From the IMG/VR virus record IMGVR_UViG_3300035698_035315, positions 1 through 64,000 of that record: 64,000 bases of DNA, one strand, 5' to 3'. Under the pieces are notes generated by a model. The model saw nothing but the letters and a program-made list of their open reading frames with translations, was not told the origin of the DNA and ran no database searches. Positions 31,238 through 40,164 of the stretch are shown one piece after another. The stretch's first letter is position 1, and each line of letters starts with the position of its first letter. The DNA comes from a virus. The position numbers were made by a program, and so were the translations under genes.

Positions 31238-31263
31238 ATAACGAACAAAGGGAGATGTTAGCT

Positions 31264-31719
31264 ATGTCTACTCGTTGTCAGGTGAAAATTCTCAACTGTT
31301 TTTCAGATTTGACTGATATTGCCAATACAGAGGGTGTTTTGTTGTATCATCATTGTGATGGTTATCCTAGTTTTATGGGGCCATATCTTGAGAGAGTTCT
31401 CGACAAGGCTTCTGAGTATCTTATTCGGGTCAATAAGGAATGTTGGTGGGACGATGAGCGTGTAGCCGCCATGATGGTATTACTTTCGTCGGTTGATTCT
31501 TCTACTCCCGTGCTTCCTTGGGAAGTTGCAGGCATTGATAGTTCGCAAGATCATATACCGAGTTTTCAACCTTCGTATGTTTTGCATGGTGATATAGAAT
31601 TTCTTTGGGTTGTTATTCTTGGGGAAGATGATGGAGAGTATGATATAAAGTGTTTCGACCTCAATAAAGACGAAAAGGTTAGTATTGGGAAAGAGATTGA
31701 TTGGCGGGCAGAGATATAG
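31264..31719 (+). CDS. Conserved phage hypothetical protein
   Basis: A 151-residue protein from ATG 31264 after AAAGGGAG. The N-terminus (TRCQVKILN...GVLLYHHCDGYPSFMGPYLERVL) is a pattern seen in many phage hypothetical proteins, with the LYHHxDGYPS core. The C-terminal strand (IEFLWVVILGEDDGEYDIKCF) is also typical. The function is not known. Confidence 0.72.
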   Translation: MSTRCQVKILNCFSDLTDIANTEGVLLYHHCDGYPSFMGPYLERVLDKASEYLIRVNKECWWDDERVAAMMVLLSSVDSSTPVLPWEVAGIDSSQDHIPSFQPSYVLHGDIEFLWVVILGEDDGEYDIKCFDLNKDEKVSIGKEIDWRAEI

Positions 31720-31732
31720 AAAGGAGGTGTTG

Positions 31733-32197
31733 ATGAAGAGTGATTTATGTCCTTTTTGTGGCGAAGTCAAGCGGGTGTATTATCCGCCCTATGAAAACAG
31801 GGGCGAAACGATGGGTCTTTTATGGTGTCCAAATTGTAAGAAAGCTGTGGACATTACAAATGTAGGCGCTATTAGCGAGATTAGCTTTGCGTTTGATTTA
31901 CCGGACGGGGTTTACAGCTACAATAGCGAGATATGCAAAAAGTGTTTCAAGAGTAGAGATGTGGAATGGCAGGATGATTATGATGAGGAATGGTTGTCTG
32001 ATGGTTTTGCAATGTGTCCGCAAATTATGCAAGATGACATGACAACTATTGATTATGATGATATGATGGGAATCTTCAAACCTGTTCCAAAATCTTGTTC
32101 ATATCTTATTGAGCATATGATGTCTCGACTCAAACGTAAGGATTGGGTTACTATCGCTATGGAGAAAAGGGAAAAACACAGACGCAAGAAAATGTGA
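31733..32197 (+). CDS. Zinc-ribbon protein
   Basis: A 154-residue protein from ATG 31733 behind a full AAGGAGGTG site. Cysteine pairs: CPFC (6-9), CPNC (about 34-37), CKKC (about 66-69) and a single C near 94; the first two pairs form a likely zinc ribbon. The C-terminus is basic (KREKHRRKKM). It may bind nucleic acid. The family is unrecognised. Confidence 0.68.
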   Translation: MKSDLCPFCGEVKRVYYPPYENRGETMGLLWCPNCKKAVDITNVGAISEISFAFDLPDGVYSYNSEICKKCFKSRDVEWQDDYDEEWLSDGFAMCPQIMQDDMTTIDYDDMMGIFKPVPKSCSYLIEHMMSRLKRKDWVTIAMEKREKHRRKKM

Positions 32198-32213
32198 CAA
32201 TTTTTGGCTTATC

Positions 32214-32224
32214 GGTGATATAAT
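32214..32224 (+). promoter_or_regulatory. Promoter: GGTGATATAAT
   Basis: A perfect motif copy with TTTTTG eight bases upstream, 37 bases before the DUF2201 gene. It is the last clear copy of the motif in the window. Confidence 0.65.
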
Positions 32225-32260
32225 AACAGAGACCTTTGTATAACATTGGAGGATTAGGAA

Positions 32261-33481
32261 ATGGCAAAAGTAGATGTAAGACGAATGGTGATGAGTGGCG
32301 TCATTGACTTGATTCGCCACAAGGTTTTTTATGGCCATATTTTGCAACAGTTGTCGAAAGTGTATATCAGCGGAATTGAAGCTTACGCTCCTATTCCTAC
32401 AATGGGTGTAGGCAAGCAAAAGGAAGAGTTGCTTGTCAAGTTGTACGTCAATGAAAAATGGGTACAAGAAGAAATCTTTGACAAGGCTGAGAGCGAAGAT
32501 CAAGCGTGGGGTTGGCTTTTGGGTGTGCTTGAGCATGAGACGTTGCATTTGGTATTTGACCATCTTACTTTGTCATTCAGTGACAAGTTGCGTGGCAACG
32601 TGGCTGTTGATCTGGTCGTGAACAGTTGCCTTGACAAGTCACATCTTCCCGACAGCGCGATGTTGCCAGAAATGTTTGATTTTGAGCCGCACAAGTCGTC
32701 TTTTTGGTATTATCAGCATTTGCTTGACAATGACAAGTATAAGGATATGTGTCAAAATGGTTCTTTTGGAGAAGGTGGTATTTTTTCAGATGCTGTTGAT
32801 TCTCACAAGGCGTGGGAATCGGCGGCGCAGGACCCTATTCTTGGAGAATTCATCAAGGACATTGTTCGCAAGTCAAAAGAGCTTTGCAGCAAGGATTTTG
32901 GCAACATTCCGGCAGAGGTTGTATATCAGATTGGCGAGCTTCTCAAGACTAAAAAACCTATTGTGCCTTGGGGTCGTGTGTTGCGGTTGTTTTGTGCGAG
33001 TGCTATGGAGAGCACTCTTGATTATACGATGAAGCGTATAAGCAAAAGATTTGGCACTCGCCCTGGAACCAAAAAAGAGGATGTTCTGAATTTGTGTGTT
33101 GCTGTTGATACTTCGGGATCTATCAGCGAAGATCAGATAAAGCTGTTTTTCAACGAGATTAAGTGGATTTGGAAGAACGGTGCTCAGGTTACGATTATTG
33201 AGTGCGATTGTGTCATTCAGCGGACTTACCCTTATAAGGGCAAGTTCAGGGGCGAGGTTCATGGTCGTGGCGGGACTGATCTTGAGCCGCCGTTGCAGGA
33301 AGCAGAGGGGCATTTTGATGCTCTTGTGTACTTTACTGACTTTTATGCACCGAGTATAGAGCATAGGTATAAGATACCCGTTTTGTGGGTATTGACTACA
33401 GAGCTATCCAGGGATCAGTTCCCGTACAAGTGGGGAAAGCACATCAAGATTGAGGCCAATCAGGCTGTTGCTGTAAGCTGA
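32261..33481 (+). CDS. DUF2201-type metallopeptidase/VWA protein
   Basis: A 406-residue protein; ATG after GGAGGATTAGGAA. The N-terminal half has the zinc site H92-E-T-L-H96-LVFDH of the DUF2201 N-terminal domain. The C-terminal half is a VWA-like domain with the metal-ion site DTSGS (about 283-287), a later GRGGTDLEPP and TDFYAP. In bacteria such proteins are often paired with an AAA ATPase; here an AAA gene lies at 30008. A role as a chaperone-like or proteolytic system in phage infection is inference. Confidence 0.85.
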   Translation: MAKVDVRRMVMSGVIDLIRHKVFYGHILQQLSKVYISGIEAYAPIPTMGVGKQKEELLVKLYVNEKWVQEEIFDKAESEDQAWGWLLGVLEHETLHLVFDHLTLSFSDKLRGNVAVDLVVNSCLDKSHLPDSAMLPEMFDFEPHKSSFWYYQHLLDNDKYKDMCQNGSFGEGGIFSDAVDSHKAWESAAQDPILGEFIKDIVRKSKELCSKDFGNIPAEVVYQIGELLKTKKPIVPWGRVLRLFCASAMESTLDYTMKRISKRFGTRPGTKKEDVLNLCVAVDTSGSISEDQIKLFFNEIKWIWKNGAQVTIIECDCVIQRTYPYKGKFRGEVHGRGGTDLEPPLQEAEGHFDALVYFTDFYAPSIEHRYKIPVLWVLTTELSRDQFPYKWGKHIKIEANQAVAVS

Positions 33482-33540
33482 TGATAGTTGGTTATAGGTC
33501 CTATGCGGGGCGTTGAGTGAACATTGGGAAGGCGTAGAGT

Positions 33541-33981
33541 ATGCTTGTGTTTCCGGGGCCGTCAGTTGAGAACATTTTTTGGATGGTGTTTTGGACTGTG
33601 TTTTGGCTGGCTTTGGTCTACATCGTAATCGCAGTCGTGAATACGTATGTGCTGAGGCCATTTGCGAAAAAACTACCGCGCTTTGTGTATACGTTGCCTA
33701 TGGTTGCGGCGGTTGTTTGGCTGCTCATTGGTATTGTTTTTGTTGGTCATGAGCCTCAAGAGGGTCCAAAAGACCAGTGGAAAGACCCAGAAGTTATCGA
33801 GGTTACTCCGGTGGAAGAAGTCAGAGAAAAAGGAAAGGAGCTTACCGAAGAGATTGAGACTGACGTAAAGAAGGCGAGTGACGAGAAGCGTGATGAGTTG
33901 CGTGGGAAGTCAGATGATATGTTTGACAAGCTGTGGAAAAAGGAAAAAACACAGCGCGAAGCCGAAAAGAAATCTGACTAA
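33541..33981 (+). CDS. Two-pass membrane protein with charged C-terminal helix
   Basis: A 146-residue protein; ATG after GGGAAGGCGTAGAGT. Two membrane helices at about 12-38 (WMVFWTVFWLALVYIVIAVV) and 50-70 (TLPMVAAVVWLLIGIVFVG) are followed by a 75-residue highly charged coiled-coil-like tail. It is paired with the SPFH lipoprotein that follows, and the two may form one envelope complex. Confidence 0.72.
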   Translation: MLVFPGPSVENIFWMVFWTVFWLALVYIVIAVVNTYVLRPFAKKLPRFVYTLPMVAAVVWLLIGIVFVGHEPQEGPKDQWKDPEVIEVTPVEEVREKGKELTEEIETDVKKASDEKRDELRGKSDDMFDKLWKKEKTQREAEKKSD

Positions 33982-34025
33982 GCAAAGTTGACAGTGACAA
34001 CATTAAATTGAAAGGTTTTTTGGAA

Positions 34026-35024
34026 ATGAGAAGCAGACAGTTGTACATACTCGGTTTGATTGTGGTTATGGCGGGACTTTGCGGTTGTGGTAAGAACGTA
34101 CCTGTTGGTTATAAGGCGCGCATCAAGACGAGATCAGGATGGAGTAATACGCTTCACTCGCCCGGCAGAATAGCGTGTTACGGTTATGATGTGATGTGGA
34201 TTGTCGAAACACGTGAGACTACAAGGGATACGAAACTCAACATCCTGCTACAGAAAGACCAGGTAAACTTCGGCGTTACGGTTACGGTTGCGGTTCGTTT
34301 CACGCTAAAGGACAAAGATGCCGATGTTTTGCCTGTTTTTGACAAGGTGCGACCGTTCTCTTCTGATAACAAATATGCTGGGGTTATTACGCTTGATGGC
34401 ATTTGGGATACTTATCTTGCTCCTGTAGTGGCGAGTGTACCAAAGCAGATTATTCGCCCATACACTACGGAGCAGATTCTTGCCGAAAGCGCGAAAATAG
34501 AAAAGGAAGTACAATCGGCAATTATCAAGGCGATGGAAGAAACTCCTGTAAAAGTTAGGTTGGTTACGATTGTCAATATGGACTTTCCGAAGTTTATCAC
34601 ACTGGCACAAGAGGAGGCCAAGAAAGAGGAAATCGAAATAAGGCGTGAGACAAACAAGCAAAAGAAGCGCCTGATTGAAGAACAGAACAAGCTGAAGCTT
34701 AAGGAGCTTGAGTATCAGCAGGCGATGCTTGACGGCAAGAAGATTGCCGACCAAAATCGTCTCATTGGAAAATCTCTGTTGGGCGAAGCAGGGCGTCAAT
34801 ACTTGCGCTGGCATGAGATACGGGTATATGGTGAAGCTGCTCAAGGGCCGAACAACTGCTTGTTCCTGCCAATGACATTGCTTGGCGGTCAAGGCTCAGT
34901 CGGGGCGACTATGATGAACGAAGCGGCTTTGACCATTCCGCGAGAGGAATTGCGTAAGGCAATTTTGCCGAAGGTAAAAAATGATAGAGAGGCCGAGGGA
35001 CCATGGGTTTCTGAAACTGAGTAA
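34026..35024 (+). CDS. SPFH/band-7 domain lipoprotein
   Basis: A 332-residue protein from ATG 34026. A signal peptide (LYILGLIVVMAGLCGC) ends in a lipobox-like L-C-G-C, so lipidation at C20 is likely although Cys at -2 is uncommon. The segment VNFGVTVTVAVRFTLKDKDADVLPVF is typical of SPFH/prohibitin domains, followed by a long charged helix (about 195-245, QEEAKKEEIEIRRETNKQKK). Such proteins form ring-like membrane scaffolds. In a phage this could alter the host envelope, for example in superinfection exclusion; that is inference. Confidence 0.78.
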   Translation: MRSRQLYILGLIVVMAGLCGCGKNVPVGYKARIKTRSGWSNTLHSPGRIACYGYDVMWIVETRETTRDTKLNILLQKDQVNFGVTVTVAVRFTLKDKDADVLPVFDKVRPFSSDNKYAGVITLDGIWDTYLAPVVASVPKQIIRPYTTEQILAESAKIEKEVQSAIIKAMEETPVKVRLVTIVNMDFPKFITLAQEEAKKEEIEIRRETNKQKKRLIEEQNKLKLKELEYQQAMLDGKKIADQNRLIGKSLLGEAGRQYLRWHEIRVYGEAAQGPNNCLFLPMTLLGGQGSVGATMMNEAALTIPREELRKAILPKVKNDREAEGPWVSETE

Positions 35025-35126
35025 GAGAATGTGAGGCGTGGCTGTATGTCATCTGCTGTTTCCCAAATAGTAGAAGTCGGGAGTCACGTCTCAAAGGCAT
35101 CATGACTTCAATGAAGGGAGTAACGA

Positions 35127-35447
35127 ATGAAAACTTTTTTGATTTATGACGAGTTTAGTGTTGAAGATCATGAGGGAGAGGAGTATGATGAGATTTTAGA
35201 GGTTGAGCAAGCTCCTACGGCGGGCAACATTCAAGAATGGGCGAATAGGGTTAGATGTCGTATTCGTAGGGCATGGGTAGCAAGTCAAAAAGAGGAGTTA
35301 GCAGAAGAACAGGGCGTAAGAATCTTTTTTGATTCGTCTGCGGTGTATAAGGCAATGCTCATCAATTTGCAGATATTGATGAAGAAAGAAGAGGACATTG
35401 TAATAGACTTGGCAGACATTGATATTGCAATAAGACAAGATTTTTGA
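35127..35447 (+). CDS. Hypothetical acidic protein
   Basis: A 106-residue protein; ATG after GAAGGGAGTAACGA. It is acidic at the N-terminus (EDHEGEEYDEILEVE), with helices in the middle (IQEWANRVRCRIRRAWVASQ). It is not recognised. Confidence 0.62.
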   Translation: MKTFLIYDEFSVEDHEGEEYDEILEVEQAPTAGNIQEWANRVRCRIRRAWVASQKEELAEEQGVRIFFDSSAVYKAMLINLQILMKKEEDIVIDLADIDIAIRQDF

Positions 35448-35459
35448 AAACTTTGCTCA

Positions 35460-35512
35460 AAAAACTGTATAATAGAGATGTTGCCCCTTGGTGAGAGTGC
35501 CTTCCAAGGGGT
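35460..35512 (+). promoter_or_regulatory. TATAAT promoter with an 8-bp hairpin in the leader
   Basis: TATAAT (35467-35472) is followed by CCCCTTGG (35483-35490) and CCAAGGGG (35503-35510), which form an 8-bp stem with a 12-base loop. No T-run follows, so it is not a plain terminator. It lies 41 bases before the gene at 35551 and could protect the mRNA 5' end or act as a regulator site. Confidence 0.5.
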
Positions 35513-35550
35513 ATGTGTTGTATTAGTTTTCGGACGCAGGAGTAGTTAGA

Positions 35551-36144
<594 letters not shown>

Positions 36145-36194
36145 GATGAAGTTTAAGAAGAAATGACTACGTTCAAGCAATCCAGGATGTGTGA

Positions 36195-36812
36195 ATGGAT
36201 TCGGTAGTTGAGCGAGTTTTAGCGATGCAGTCTGAGAAACGTCGCTTGCTGCGTTTAAAGCGGCGTTCTCGTGGTCCTTATCGCAAGATTAGGTTTACGC
36301 GAGATGAATTGATTGATTATCTTGTTGATAACAGTATCAGTTCTGTAAGACAACTTGCTCGACTTCGCAAAGCGGATGACCCTAAGCGGTATGATTATGA
36401 CATAGAGTTTGGCAAATGGAGTGAGGCCCAAAAAGCAGCTTTTGGGCCTCCTTCCATATTAGAAGACAAGACTCCTAGCAGTGCGGAGTATTTGGTAAAG
36501 TTACTTGTTCAATATGATGTGTGGACTGTGAACAAGTATCTTGAGTGGTGTCGAAAACGCCCGGATGTTTTCCCTTCATTTTACTATGTCAAAAAGCACT
36601 GGGGTCGTTTTTCCAATTTGACGTATATTGCTCGGAGATTTTCTTACAAGCAACGGCTTGAGTCTTATTTGTGCATCAAAAGGCGTTTAGGGCATTGGCC
36701 GACTGTGGTGGAATGCCTGGCTGAAGGTCTTGACGTGAGTGCGGTCATAAAGGAATTGTTTGGCTCTAGGAAAGAAATGATTATTCTTTTTGAGAAATAT
36801 GGGAAGGCTTAG
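36195..36812 (+). CDS. DNA-binding repeat protein (homing-endonuclease-associated repeat type)
   Basis: A 205-residue basic protein; ATG after CAGGATGTGTGA. It contains three helical units with the pattern of homing-endonuclease-associated repeats: ISSVRQLARLRK...EFGKW, VNKYLEWCRKRPDVFPSFYYVKKHWGRFSNL, and IKRRLGHWPTVVECLAEG...IKELFGS. Such repeats bind DNA and accompany nuclease domains, but no nuclease motif is seen here. It could be a regulator. It is immediately followed by the next start codon. Confidence 0.6.
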   Translation: MDSVVERVLAMQSEKRRLLRLKRRSRGPYRKIRFTRDELIDYLVDNSISSVRQLARLRKADDPKRYDYDIEFGKWSEAQKAAFGPPSILEDKTPSSAEYLVKLLVQYDVWTVNKYLEWCRKRPDVFPSFYYVKKHWGRFSNLTYIARRFSYKQRLESYLCIKRRLGHWPTVVECLAEGLDVSAVIKELFGSRKEMIILFEKYGKA

Positions 36813-37439
36813 ATGCGAAAAGAAACCAAGATTACGGCCAAGTTTCAAGAACAATGTTGTAGGCATTTGAAAGAGCGCAAACAGAAGTATCTTTGCGTAA
36901 GTCCATTGAATTGTGTGCACAATGTAAGGCATCGAGTGAAGCAGAAAGGGATGATAGGGTTTTGTGAGAATCCTATTATACTTGAGAAATCCAAACGACA
37001 CGTTGTAGTATGCGAGGGTGATGTCACGGCTTCGGCTTGTTTTGAGTATGAATGTGTTCATACTACGGCAACTGTGGAATCTGATTTTCATGAGATTTTA
37101 CGCAACCCAAGTCGTTGTGGGCAGGAGTATCCCAGGTTGGGGGCTTTGATATGGTGTTTGCAGGATGGCACTAATGGCAACGCAATAGGCGAAGCAATAG
37201 CTGATGCCATAGGTGATGAAACAGATGGGCCTGATGCAATAGAGGACACAATAAAGGACACAATAGAGGACACAATAGAGGACACAATAGAGGACAATGC
37301 AGTAGTGCCTGATGCAATAGAAGACGGAGCAATAGAAGCAATAGATTGTGAGATAGAGATTGAGAATATTGGGGCTAAAACACGATTAAAACGTTTAGCA
37401 GGATTATTGTGGAAGCTTGGAAGTTGTTCATGGTGGTGA
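36813..37439 (+). CDS. Cys-rich protein with short IEDT repeats
   Basis: A 208-residue protein starting directly after the previous stop. Residues 1-110 contain several Cys and His (CCRHLKERKQKYLCVSPLNC) that may bind metal. Residues 130-175 hold a 4-residue repeat (DTIEDTIEDTIED) encoded by 12-bp tandem units at about 37252-37290. It is not recognised. Confidence 0.58.
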   Translation: MRKETKITAKFQEQCCRHLKERKQKYLCVSPLNCVHNVRHRVKQKGMIGFCENPIILEKSKRHVVVCEGDVTASACFEYECVHTTATVESDFHEILRNPSRCGQEYPRLGALIWCLQDGTNGNAIGEAIADAIGDETDGPDAIEDTIKDTIEDTIEDTIEDNAVVPDAIEDGAIEAIDCEIEIENIGAKTRLKRLAGLLWKLGSCSWW

Positions 37440-37448
37440 GGTATTTTT

Positions 37449-38009
37449 ATGTCCGGGCAATGGGTTTGCATCATTATTGATTTCCAAGTTACAAAATCTA
37501 CGGATGCTATAAAAAGAATTCATCAAGAGGCATTGGGCATATTCGGCAGTGATTTCATTGATATGGTTATTATTGATGGTGATTTGATGTGTGGCGCAAG
37601 TGATCTTGAGGTGTTTCATTATGTGTTTGTGAAGTGTCGCAATTTTAGTGCTCATATTGACAAGTTGAGAAATAGCACAATTGTATCGGGCGTGATGGAC
37701 GACTATCATAGGCCAAGATTTGTGCCAGAAGATGAGATAAATGAGATGCGACATAGGATTAGGAAGCCCAAGTTAGGTAGTTTATTTGAGGGTGATGTTG
37801 TTATTGCGCAAGATGGATATTTGAAGGGTTTATCAGGTATAGTTGTGTGTGCGGACAATGGTTTATATATGGTGATGTTCAAGTTTTATACTCGCAGTTT
37901 TGTTGAGGAATTGAATAGGGAAATGTTGGAGCATAGCGGAAACATATTTGATAATATGAAGTTTCCTGTTACCCTAAATCGGAACAGGCGTATAGGTGAT
38001 TCACGATGA
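37449..38009 (+). CDS. NusG-like transcription factor (NGN plus KOW)
   Basis: A 186-residue protein. The N-terminal 110 residues follow the NGN fold pattern: WVCIIIDFQ start, a helix with the spacing of NusG, EVFHYVFVKCRNFSAHIDKLRN, and PEDEINEMRHR at the end. A KOW motif follows at about 115-135 (EGDVVIAQDGYLKGLSGIV). NusG paralogues bind RNA polymerase and change pausing or termination. Lying just before the putative sigma-like gene and the structural module, it may act in late antitermination; that is inference. The end lies 11 bases before the TnpB element. Confidence 0.75.
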   Translation: MSGQWVCIIIDFQVTKSTDAIKRIHQEALGIFGSDFIDMVIIDGDLMCGASDLEVFHYVFVKCRNFSAHIDKLRNSTIVSGVMDDYHRPRFVPEDEINEMRHRIRKPKLGSLFEGDVVIAQDGYLKGLSGIVVCADNGLYMVMFKFYTRSFVEELNREMLEHSGNIFDNMKFPVTLNRNRRIGDSR

Positions 38010-38020
38010 TGGAGCCAGAA

Positions 38021-39248
38021 AGCCCACTGCTTTAGCTGTGGGAGGAATGGCGACCTACTAAGATTGGCCAACAGGAAAAATAATTTATTTTCTATACCTG
38101 ACAACCTTCCCTTTTCGGGATACGATGCTGCTATGAAGCTAACAGCTAAAGTGAAGTTGCTGCCCAGCAAGGAACAAGCGGTAGGTCTCAAGGAAACGCT
38201 CAAGCAGGCTAACGTCGCTTGCAACAGTGTCAGCGACATAGCATGGGAACACAAAGAGTTCCACAAGTATGGTCTGCACAAGATCGCTTACCACGAGACA
38301 CGAGCTTCGTCCGGCTTAACAGCCCAAGTCGTTGTACGCTGTATATCTCGTGTGGCGGATGCTTACAAGTTGGATAAGAAGACCAAGCGCAAGTTCAAGC
38401 CTCTCAGCTCGATTGCCTACGATGATCGAATCCTGCGCTGGTACGTTGATAAGTCGGAAGTGTCCATCTGGACTGTGAATGGACGACAACGTATTACATT
38501 CGTCTGCGGGGAGCGTCAAAGGTGTCTGCTCAGTTCTCGACAGGGCGAGACAGACTTGATGCTTCACCGAGGCAAGTTCTATCTTGCAACGATTTGTAAC
38601 GTGGACGAGCTCGACCCGAAAGACGTGGACGATGCTCTTGGTATTGACCTTGGAATCGTCAACATTGCCGTCGATAGTGACGGGGAGGTCCATTCTGGCA
38701 GCCAGGTCAAAAGTGTTCGTCACAGACATCGTAGGTTGCGTACCAAGCTCAAACGTAAGGGTACGAAGTCTGCCAAGCGGTTGTTCAATAAGATGGCTGG
38801 CAAAGAGGCTCGCTTTGCCAAGGACGTGAACCACACGATTGCGAAGCACATTGTAGTGAAGGCGAAAGGCACTCATCGAGGTATCGTTCTCGAAGATTTG
38901 AACGGTATCCGAGATAGAGTAACGGCTCGTCGCTCTCAGCGCGCTACACTTAGTTCGTGGTCGTTTTTTCAACTGCGGCAGTACATCAGCTACAAGGCGA
39001 GACTCGTAGGCGTCCCTGTGTTCCTGGTTGACCCTCGGAACACATCTCGTACCTGTCCAGCCTGTGGCTGTATTGACAAAAGGAACAGACCTAACCAAGC
39101 TACTTTCTCCTGTGTCTCTTGCAGCTTTGCTGGGCCAGCAGACACTATCGCTGCGGATAACATCCGCAGGGTTGCAGTCAACCAACCATACGCGGATAGG
39201 CTTCGTGCCTGATCTGCAAGCCCATGGCTTTAGCCGTGGGTAGTTGAC
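38021..39248 (+). mobile_element. IS605/IS1341-type element with tnpB only
   Basis: The element begins with a hairpin (CCCACTGC-TTTA-GCTGTGGG, 38023-38042, followed by AGGAATGG) and ends with CCCATGGC-TTTA-GCCGTGGG plus TAGTTGAC (39221-39248), both typical of this family. It carries tnpB and no tnpA. The right-end sequence would form the 3' part of an omega RNA, with the guide read from the flank after 39248. GC content is higher than in the surroundings. Confidence 0.82.
38133..39212 (+). CDS. tnpB: TnpB RNA-guided endonuclease
   Basis: A 359-residue protein from ATG 38133 (MKLTAKVKLLPS, the usual TnpB start). RuvC residues are all present: D172 in GIDLGIVNIAV, E254 in IVLEDLNGI, and D337 in the ADTIAADNI segment. 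The zinc ribbon has C308-x-x-C311 and C327-x-x-C330. TnpB cuts DNA next to a short motif using an RNA from the element's right end, which helps the element persist. It is full length and apparently intact. The codon use is more GC-rich than in the neighbours, a sign of recent arrival. Confidence 0.95.
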   Translation: MKLTAKVKLLPSKEQAVGLKETLKQANVACNSVSDIAWEHKEFHKYGLHKIAYHETRASSGLTAQVVVRCISRVADAYKLDKKTKRKFKPLSSIAYDDRILRWYVDKSEVSIWTVNGRQRITFVCGERQRCLLSSRQGETDLMLHRGKFYLATICNVDELDPKDVDDALGIDLGIVNIAVDSDGEVHSGSQVKSVRHRHRRLRTKLKRKGTKSAKRLFNKMAGKEARFAKDVNHTIAKHIVVKAKGTHRGIVLEDLNGIRDRVTARRSQRATLSSWSFFQLRQYISYKARLVGVPVFLVDPRNTSRTCPACGCIDKRNRPNQATFSCVSCSFAGPADTIAADNIRRVAVNQPYADRLRA

Positions 39249-39281
39249 ATCTAAGGGCTTGTGGTAACAGAGGAGATAAGA

Positions 39282-39839
39282 GTGAAGGTCTGCTACATCG
39301 GACATGTCATAGAAATACAAACAGGAAACTCAAAAGCATGGGGCAGGCGCCCCAGAATACCGAAATTTACGATTGAACAAGTTAGAGAACTTGACCATAT
39401 ACTTCGATTTCTCAACAGCAAAGACCGCGATATTTTATATTTGATTTTCGTTTCCCGCAAGAAGCAAAACAATGTACAGTACATACTGAATCGCAGCCAG
39501 CCTTCCCTATGCTATGACGTGAGGCGCATCAAGAAGCGTCTTGAGTTCATTTACTACCTGCATTCCGTCTTTGACATTTTCATTGATTTTGTCGAAGAAC
39601 GTTCCTCCCTATACGATCCAATCTTCATCGAGATTCTCGTTTTGATGTTTTACACCTCGTCCTTTACGTTGACTGCAAAGATATTAAGAATGTCGCAGCT
39701 TCACGTCCGTTATAGGTTCGATAAAGCAATGAATCAGATGGAGGAGTTAGGCCATTGGGATATTTTTGAGATATTCTATGCTATTCGTTCCAACTTGAAC
39801 ATCATCCGCCGGGTCTATGGTGATCGAAATTCGTCATAG
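39282..39839 (+). CDS. Sigma-like double HTH protein
   Basis: A 185-residue protein starting at GTG 39282 after GAGGAGATAAGA. Residues about 25-100 resemble sigma-70 region 4: LNSKDRDILYLIF, KKQNNVQYILNRSQPSLCYDVRRIKKRLEF. A second HTH (SSFTLTAKILRMSQLHVRYRFDKAM) follows at about 135-160. Single-copy proteins like this, next to phage structural genes, may direct RNA polymerase to late promoters. It is next to a NusG-like gene, with the TnpB element inserted between the two. Confidence 0.6.
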   Translation: MKVCYIGHVIEIQTGNSKAWGRRPRIPKFTIEQVRELDHILRFLNSKDRDILYLIFVSRKKQNNVQYILNRSQPSLCYDVRRIKKRLEFIYYLHSVFDIFIDFVEERSSLYDPIFIEILVLMFYTSSFTLTAKILRMSQLHVRYRFDKAMNQMEELGHWDIFEIFYAIRSNLNIIRRVYGDRNSS

Positions 39840-39846
39840 ATTTTCA

Positions 39847-39872
39847 TAATTTTTTGAATTCTCTTCTTATAT
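39847..39872 (+). promoter_or_regulatory. Candidate late promoter (ATAATTTTTTGAATTCTCTTCTTATAT)
   Basis: An AT-rich segment just before the first structural gene. Its TTCTTATA core recurs at 16191, 26870 and, as TTCTTTTATAT, at 56570. A TGGAGGGGG ribosome site follows. Confidence 0.4.
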
Positions 39873-39890
39873 GGAGGGGGAAGTATAGCT

Positions 39891-40163
39891 ATGGGAAAAA
39901 GGAAGGTTGAAATGAAAGACTTTTTGGAAGATTTTAACTGGCATAGTTCTATTGGTATTGACGAGGAAATTGCCGGTCATAAGACTTTTGTGAGCCGGAT
40001 GAAGAATACAAAGAAGGCTCGTTCCATGTTTATAACGGCTGGCAATAGCTTGCTTATCCACAAGTCTACCAAGGCTTTATGGAAGCTATCAGATGACCAA
40101 AAGTCTATTGAGCCGGTATTTGATACAGATGTTTTGACTGGTGAAGAAGTAAAGGAGGATTAG
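39891..40163 (+). CDS. Hypothetical small protein, first gene of the head module
   Basis: A 90-residue protein; ATG behind TGGAGGGGGAAGTATAGCT. Motif-free, basic at both ends (KRKVEMKDFLEDFNW, KNTKKARSMFI). It ends two bases before the next gene, so the two are coupled. Position suggests a packaging or head role. Confidence 0.6.
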   Translation: MGKRKVEMKDFLEDFNWHSSIGIDEEIAGHKTFVSRMKNTKKARSMFITAGNSLLIHKSTKALWKLSDDQKSIEPVFDTDVLTGEEVKED

Positions 40164-40164
40164 G

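Noticed and set aside
35025-35126. Possible tRNA-like sequence before the gene at 35127
   Set aside because: No acceptor stem, T-loop or anticodon arm could be drawn.
38316-39320. 334-residue open frame on the minus strand opposite tnpB
   Set aside because: It lies fully antisense to an intact TnpB gene, has no ribosome site and shows no recognisable motif. It is a by-product of tnpB codon composition.
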